Assembly (NCBI GenBank): GCA_027005175.1
Contig: JALTMC010000599.1
Location: forward strand, 1-10,859
Direction: 5' to 3'
DNA from: Myxococcales bacterium
Lineage (GTDB): Bacteria; Myxococcota_C; UBA6777
DNA length: 10,859 nt
Shown one piece after another: positions 6,390 through 10,859 of this stretch (the first letter of the stretch is position 1; every line of letters starts with the position of its first letter). Below the pieces are notes generated by a model, which saw only the letters and a list, made by a program, of their open reading frames with translations, had not been told where the DNA came from and made no database searches. A program made the position numbers and the translations under genes.

Positions 6390-9300
6390 ATGTCTATATT
6401 AAAAAACCTGTGTTACTTGATACTTCTAGGAATGTTGGGAGGATTGTGGGCTTGTCAGATCGGAGTCACGGTTTGTAAGAGTGGGATAGAGTGCTCATTG
6501 AAGCAACGTTGCATCGACAAACGCTGCCAGGTACCTCCACAAGAAAACAATCGACCTCCGATTGCGCGGGCTGGAGTCAATCAGCGTGTGAAGAAGGGAG
6601 GCAGAGTTCGACTGGACGGTTCTACCAGCAGCGATGCTGACCTGGACCGACTGTCATACCAGTGGACGTTCAGCAAAAGACCCAAAGGCTCGAAGGCTGT
6701 GCTTGAAAATGCAAGCAATCCACAAGCTAGCTTTGTCGCCGACATACCAGGAGCATTTGAGGTCAAGCTGACAGTCACAGATGGTTTGGGCAGCAGCGAT
6801 GATGACAGCATCACCATCCGCGCCAACTTCCCACCCCAAGCAGATGCAGGGGGAGATCAGCTCGTTCTACCGGGAGCGACTGTCGCGCTTAAAGGTGGTG
6901 ACAGTTGGGATCCAGATGTGGAAGACACCTTGTCCTACCAATGGAAGCTGATCAAAAAGCCCAGTGGTAGTAAGGCGGTGTTACGTACAGCATCTCAAGA
7001 AGTGAGTACTTTCTTTGTAGACCAGCCTGGGATCTACTTTGTAGAGCTAACAGTCCGTGATGGACTCGATCAGTCCACCGACAACCTCAGAGTTCAAGTC
7101 GCAGACCCCAAGACCATCACACCTCGTTTACAGGCTCTGGACCCCTGGCGTGCGCCCAAACGCTCCATCACCAAGGTGGCACTGTTGGGTGATAACTTTA
7201 TCCAGGGAGCCAAAGTGTTTTGGGATGGCAAATCGATCCCAGTGGATTACCGCTCCAAAAATCGTGTTCTGCTACTTTTGGATCTGCGCACAGCCGATAT
7301 CGGTGCACACAAAGTCAAATTACAAAATCCTGGTGGCAACGAGACAAAGGAACAGTTATTCCAAGTAGACGAAGTACCCAAGCCTGTCCTGAGTGCGCTC
7401 ACACCCAAGAGCGGAACAGCAGGTCAAACAGTAACTCTGAACATCAAAGGTAGTGGTTTTGTCATCGGGGCCAAGGCTTACTTTAACAACAAGCCACTCA
7501 ACACCAAATATATCGAAATGACCAGCCTCTCAGCCCAGACGTCCCTGGGTGGATTAAAAGCGGGCAAATATGAAGTTTTTGTTGAAAATGAGGCAGGCAA
7601 ACGCTCCAACAGTCAATTGTTTGAGGTTGTGATACTGCCTCCAAAACCAGCCATATACAACCATCGGTTTCTGCAGAAGCTAGGAGGCACAACCTCCACA
7701 GGAACCATCGACACCGACTACGAATACCTTCGTCTCTATGCTCGTGGCCTGTTGTCCACAACACAGGTTTTTATCAACGGAAACCGCTATTCTGGCAAAA
7801 AAGAAGTTCAGCTTGTCCGTGGTACCACAGGAAGCATCTACCTCTCCAAGTTCAGCACCAAAGGCATGAAGGTCGGGTATATGGAGATAAAGCTCGGCAA
7901 CACAAGCCCTGGCAAGGTGTTGGAGAGTCCAACCTATCGTATCAAACTCAACAACCCTTATGTACCAACATTGCGCTACCCTCGATTCTACGAGAAAAAT
8001 GGTCGTATCAGCTCTGTCATTTCCACAGAGAAAGACTACAAGTATGTTGATATACTGGGAACCAACTTTCAGGGAACCAATGAACTCTTTATCGATGGAA
8101 AGAAGTATGGAGGCAGGATCAGCAAACGCTCCAATTCGTTCTTGCGATTAGAGTCCTTCACCACAAAAGGGCTGAAGGTTGGTGAACATTCCATGTTTGT
8201 CCGCAACATCATCAAAGGCAAAAAGTACGAAAGCAATACCATTCGCCTTCAGCTGCTGGATGGTCGTATTCCTGTGATCTCCTCGATCTATTCCTCCGAC
8301 AACACCACACGTCTGTACACCAACCGCAACTACACTTTCTTGCGCATCACTGGCTACAATTTTCAAGCGAATGCCAAAGTTATCATCGATGGTATTCCTC
8401 ACAATGGCCCCGTTCAGTACGACTTAGACAGAACCATTTATATGTACCAATTCTCCACAGAGAAATTCCAACCGGGCTCTCATACCATTGTCGTTCGCAA
8501 TGTAATTCAAGGTAGAAGCTTTAACAGCCGAATACGCGTGGTTCAGTTCCAAGACGGAAGCACACCTCGTATTCGCTCTGCATACTTCCGACCTTCTTCA
8601 CGGGTATACCAAAACGAAGTGTATCAAGTCACGATGAATGTTGAGAATGTGCAAAACGGGGCAAAGATCCTGTTGGATGGAAAAGAATACAGTGGTGTCA
8701 TACAAATCTCCACCAATACAATTCTACTACCTCAGTTCAACACCAAAGGCCTCTCTGTCTCCCTCCATGTCCTTCAGATACGCAATCGACTGGGTGGAAG
8801 ATCATACGACAGCAACCCCTATACATTCTCTGTTCGGAAACGAGAGCCCCCAAGGATTACGGTGATAACACCCTCACTCATCAACCAAAAACAGTCTGCC
8901 ATGCTCCAGGTAACAGGGAGATACTTCTCAACCAACGCCAAGTTGTTTGTGAACAAGAAAGAGATCAATCCATCTTCGGTGACCACTTATAGGATCACCG
9001 CTACGTTTGACCCAAGTGGCTGGAAGCTTGGTCGCTATGAGGTCTATGTACAGAATCAAGATGGCCAGAAGAGCAACATCAGCTACATCTATATCACTCC
9101 AAACCTGGGACCTGCTCTATTTAGTGTCAGTCCTACCGAGATACACCTTTCGTCGGATAAGACGGTATCCCAAACCCTTCTTCTCTATTTGTATGGAAGC
9201 AATATCAACACAGGTGCGACGATATACGCCAACAACAAACTGATTGGCACCATCACAACACCCACAAGAGCTGGAAGTACAGCCAGAGCCTCGATATCAC

Positions 9301-10244
9301 TTTTAACACTGAGTGGGCTCTCTGGAAATGTTAACATCACTGTAAAAAATCCAGATGGCAAAGAGTCCAACAAAACAGAAGTCAAGCTCATGGCATCGGG
9401 CAAGCCAAAGATCTACCAAGTCTCTCCTCCAAGCCTCTACAACACGACACGTTTATCGATGTATATTCGAGGACGCGGGTTTAGCCCCCGCAGTCAGGTA
9501 CTCATCGACGGAAAAGCGATGGCCAATACACAATATGCGGTTCGCACATCACAGAGCAGCCCGTATGCTGAGCAATTCTATCTACGACTCCAGCAAAGTG
9601 ATATCCTTGGATATGGGGAAACCGTTAAGATCGAGATCCGTAATCCCGATGGTCAGACCAGTCCCCCCTTTGTCTTGGCGAACTATGTGGTGAAGAAAGT
9701 GACAGGCCCCATTCTTAGCTACGCAAGTCCAGGCATCATCACGGCAGGTTCCATACAAGCCACACAGTTGTACTTGTCCGGTCAAAACTTCACACCGTCA
9801 AGCGTGGTGCTATTGAATGGAAAGACCATCCCAGCCAGCTATGTCTCCTCACGCAGCCTCCGACTTGCTTTGCCCACAGGTGTGGATATCGTAGGAGCCT
9901 ACCAATACCTTCAAGTCCGAAACAACAACAAAGTAAGCAACCACTTTCCTTTGTATTTTCGAACAGGACCGGTCGTCACGAATATTACACCCCCATTCTT
10001 ACAACTTGACACACCACTACAAACCTTCACTGTCTTTGCCTCTGGTATGTCACCCGGAGCCACACTCAAGCTATTTGGTAAGTCATTCTCGATAGCCAGC
10101 CCCTCTCGTGTGATCATTACACTCACAAAACAAGACATGGCCAACATCAAACCGGGTCTCCACACCTTTCAAATCGAACAACCGAACAGCAAGCACAAAA
10201 GCCCCACCGCTGGCCTCCATGTTATCAACACAACCAAACCTTAA
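6390..10244 (+). CDS. Large PKD and IPT/TIG repeat lipoprotein
   Basis: This is a 1284-residue predicted lipoprotein. Residues 1-21 are a signal peptide ending in the lipobox LWA-C, with lipidated Cys22; the next residue is Gln, not Asp, so outer-membrane sorting is likely. A cysteine cluster follows (C22, C29, C35, C41, C46; spacing 5-5-4 after C29), as in many Myxococcota surface lipoproteins. Two PKD-type domains (about 55-145 and 147-238) each show P-x-A-x-A-G, SYQW and LTV-x-DG motifs. Then come about eleven IPT/TIG-like beta-sandwich units, roughly 244-328, 331-414, 419-521, 525-623, 627-721, 725-817, 820-903, 907-1003, 1006-1103, 1107-1192 and 1194-1280. Units 1, 2 and 7-11 resemble ordinary TIG domains (P-x-x-x-x-x-SP start, N-x-DG-x-x-S end). 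Units 3-6 form a divergent variant. I see no enzymatic domain, sortase motif or C-terminal sorting signal. PKD and IPT domains usually mediate binding or act as spacers, so a stalk, adhesin or scaffold on the cell surface is the best inference; ligand unknown. The start is fixed by AAAGG six bases before the ATG. Confidence 0.9.
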   Translation: MSILKNLCYLILLGMLGGLWACQIGVTVCKSGIECSLKQRCIDKRCQVPPQENNRPPIARAGVNQRVKKGGRVRLDGSTSSDADLDRLSYQWTFSKRPKGSKAVLENASNPQASFVADIPGAFEVKLTVTDGLGSSDDDSITIRANFPPQADAGGDQLVLPGATVALKGGDSWDPDVEDTLSYQWKLIKKPSGSKAVLRTASQEVSTFFVDQPGIYFVELTVRDGLDQSTDNLRVQVADPKTITPRLQALDPWRAPKRSITKVALLGDNFIQGAKVFWDGKSIPVDYRSKNRVLLLLDLRTADIGAHKVKLQNPGGNETKEQLFQVDEVPKPVLSALTPKSGTAGQTVTLNIKGSGFVIGAKAYFNNKPLNTKYIEMTSLSAQTSLGGLKAGKYEVFVENEAGKRSNSQLFEVVILPPKPAIYNHRFLQKLGGTTSTGTIDTDYEYLRLYARGLLSTTQVFINGNRYSGKKEVQLVRGTTGSIYLSKFSTKGMKVGYMEIKLGNTSPGKVLESPTYRIKLNNPYVPTLRYPRFYEKNGRISSVISTEKDYKYVDILGTNFQGTNELFIDGKKYGGRISKRSNSFLRLESFTTKGLKVGEHSMFVRNIIKGKKYESNTIRLQLLDGRIPVISSIYSSDNTTRLYTNRNYTFLRITGYNFQANAKVIIDGIPHNGPVQYDLDRTIYMYQFSTEKFQPGSHTIVVRNVIQGRSFNSRIRVVQFQDGSTPRIRSAYFRPSSRVYQNEVYQVTMNVENVQNGAKILLDGKEYSGVIQISTNTILLPQFNTKGLSVSLHVLQIRNRLGGRSYDSNPYTFSVRKREPPRITVITPSLINQKQSAMLQVTGRYFSTNAKLFVNKKEINPSSVTTYRITATFDPSGWKLGRYEVYVQNQDGQKSNISYIYITPNLGPALFSVSPTEIHLSSDKTVSQTLLLYLYGSNINTGATIYANNKLIGTITTPTRAGSTARASISLLTLSGLSGNVNITVKNPDGKESNKTEVKLMASGKPKIYQVSPPSLYNTTRLSMYIRGRGFSPRSQVLIDGKAMANTQYAVRTSQSSPYAEQFYLRLQQSDILGYGETVKIEIRNPDGQTSPPFVLANYVVKKVTGPILSYASPGIITAGSIQATQLYLSGQNFTPSSVVLLNGKTIPASYVSSRSLRLALPTGVDIVGAYQYLQVRNNNKVSNHFPLYFRTGPVVTNITPPFLQLDTPLQTFTVFASGMSPGATLKLFGKSFSIASPSRVIITLTKQDMANIKPGLHTFQIEQPNSKHKSPTAGLHVINTTKP
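7644..8840 (+). repeat. Four variant IPT-like units in tandem within the lipoprotein
   Basis: Units 3-6 (residues about 419-817) share features absent from the other IPT units: an ordered set of a D/N-G-x-x-[YH]-x-G strand turn (FINGNRYSG, FIDGKKYGG, IIDGIPHNG, LLDGKEYSG), a central F-[STN]-T-[KE] motif (FSTKG, FTTKG, FSTEK, FNTKG), and in units 4-6 an RN-x-x-x-G-[KR]-x-[YF]-x-S ending in place of the usual N-x-DG-x-x-S. Units are about 95-103 residues, longer than the neighbouring IPT units. Unit 3 is the most diverged at its end. This suggests duplication within the gene after the variant arose. Confidence 0.65.
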
Positions 10245-10249
10245 AGAAA

Positions 10250-10315
10250 CAAAAACAGGAAACCACCCCATCAAAAACAGGAAACCACCCCATCAAAAAC
10301 AGGAAACCACCCTGT
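10250..10315. repeat. Three tandem copies of a 22-bp unit after the lipoprotein gene
   Basis: Copies lie at 10250-10271, 10272-10293 and 10294-10315. The first two are identical; the third differs at two adjacent bases near its end (TG for CA). That change lets ACAGG (10299-10303) pair with CCTGT (10311-10315). The array begins five bases after the stop codon. It has no spacers and the unit is not a multiple of three, so it is neither CRISPR nor coding. It could form part of a transcript end, but there is no U tract. Confidence 0.9.
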
Positions 10316-10330
10316 CAAAGAGGATGCCTC

Positions 10331-10452
10331 TTGAGAATGCCACCCGTTACGTAATGTGGTGTACCATCCAAATGGTGAGTCAGCAGCACAACAGCACGAA
10401 CAAAGAATTTATTGAGAATGCCACCAGTTGCGTAACATCGTGCGCCAAGAGG
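10331..10452. repeat. Diverged direct repeat, about 25-40 bp, 81 bp apart
   Basis: 10331-10355 and 10412-10436 match at 22 of 25 positions, starting TTGAGAATGCCACC in both. Weaker similarity continues for about 16 bases, with mostly transition differences. The offset of 81 bp equals 27 codons, and in one frame most differences near the core are synonymous, ending in a stop in both copies. This could mean a duplicated gene tail or be chance. Confidence 0.6.
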
Positions 10453-10517
10453 GCCGGAAGTGTTCGATACGACGGAGCTGATAGAGGTGTGCGAAGGCGT
10501 AGGGTGCTTGCTTCAAC

Positions 10518-10740
10518 CCGACATTCCGCACATCGTTTTTGACAAACTGGAATATAGATCAAAAATGCGTTCAATATCATGGTTGTAATTCGATAAAGCA
10601 CATTTGCCTGAACAAACAATCACCTGAGAATTACTCTGCTCGGGAGGTCAGATTAAGTCGCATATCTTTTCCCAGGAGAGCAAAAGTCCAATGATTTCGT
10701 CAATAATCCCAAAAGTCATATGTTCAGTGCGGAATGTCGG
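10518..10740. repeat. Perfect 14-bp inverted repeat framing 195 bp
   Basis: CCGACATTCCGCAC (10518-10531) and its exact reverse complement (10727-10740) bound a 223-bp segment. A perfect 14-bp pair at this distance is unlikely by chance. The size and layout fit a small non-autonomous transposable element (MITE-like). I see no clear target-site duplication in the flanks and no transposase inside. Alternatively these are two copies of a dispersed motif in opposite orientation. Confidence 0.55.
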
Positions 10741-10746
10741 TCCTAT

Positions 10747-10768
10747 GGTTACCCGATACCGCGTAACC
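10747..10768. other. Hairpin-forming inverted repeat
   Basis: GGTTAC (10747-10752) pairs with GTAACC (10763-10768). After one C/C mismatch, CG pairs with CG around an ATAC loop. It begins seven bases after the right arm of the 14-bp inverted repeat. There is no U tract on either strand, so a terminator is not supported. Confidence 0.4.
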
Positions 10769-10859
10769 CGAAGTCCACATCAACAGTGTTGCAAAAACTC
10801 TCCAGTCGATGGATGAGATACTGTCTCTGAGCACTGTGGGGCTTGGGTTGGTGTTAAGC

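Larger units (their letters stand above)
10316..10859. other. Non-coding or decayed region at the window end
   Basis: No full gene is supported. Two short frames look somewhat protein-like: plus strand 10460-10588 (42 codons from GTG, containing LLQPDIPHIVFDK) and minus strand 10648-10719 (23 codons from ATG, containing GIIDEIIGLLLSWEK; the frame stays open back to 10779). Neither has a good ribosome site or a family I recognise. They could be remnants of a decayed gene or chance. The stretch also holds a diverged direct repeat (10331 and 10412), a 14-bp inverted repeat (10518 and 10727) and a hairpin at 10747-10768. Confidence 0.5.

Noticed and set aside
10219-10542. Plus-strand open frame of 107 codons at the lipoprotein gene end
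   Set aside because: It passes through the 22-bp repeats and overlaps the lipoprotein tail; composition is low-complexity and then arginine-rich, typical of chance frames.
10380-10619. Minus-strand open frame of 79 codons
   Set aside because: No ribosome site, no recognisable domain, and a competing frame on the other strand looks at least as protein-like.

Overview
The window comes from a Gram-negative bacterium with intermediate GC content (about half G+C by eye). The best guess is a Myxococcota or other 'deltaproteobacterial' lineage. The reasons are the style of FtsZ/FtsA/FtsQ, a YceF-type Maf, and above all a very long outer-membrane-type lipoprotein with a cysteine cluster, PKD domains and IPT/TIG repeats, a kind of protein common in that group. 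Taxonomy is an inference from gene content only.

Layout. Positions 1-593 carry no convincing gene. They hold a 48-bp tandem repeat, then the hairpin-rich 3' flank of ftsZ with two candidate intrinsic terminators reading leftwards. Positions 594-4368, on the minus strand, hold the end of the division cluster in the usual order ftsQ, ftsA, ftsZ: divisome membrane protein, membrane anchor of the Z ring, and tubulin-like GTPase. The genes are separated by gaps (about 230 bp between ftsQ and ftsA, 89 bp between ftsA and ftsZ) instead of overlapping, and a sigma70-like promoter candidate lies in front of ftsA. Divergently, 4528-5121 on the plus strand encodes a Maf/YceF nucleotide pyrophosphatase, so the dcw cluster is cut off from ddl/mur genes at this point. 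After a promoter-like sequence, 5214-5849 encodes a small exported protein of unknown function.

Positions 5850-6389 are non-coding and include a compact group of GC-rich palindromes resembling a REP element. Positions 6390-10244 encode a 1284-residue lipoprotein: lipobox signal, Cys cluster, two PKD domains and about eleven IPT/TIG-like beta-sandwich repeats. Four of the repeats form a distinct variant that looks expanded within the gene. It is probably a surface or outer-membrane-anchored stalk or adhesin-like protein; its partner is unknown.

Positions 10245-10859 are again without a convincing gene. They hold a 22-bp triplicate repeat directly after the stop codon, a diverged direct repeat, and a perfect 14-bp inverted repeat framing about 195 bp, which may be a small non-autonomous mobile element or a decayed remnant.

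The division genes are ordinary in content. The parts worth a second look are the variant IPT repeats, the repeat-rich intergenic regions, and the structured region after ftsZ. I saw no defence system, CRISPR array, intact transposase, rRNA or tRNA gene.
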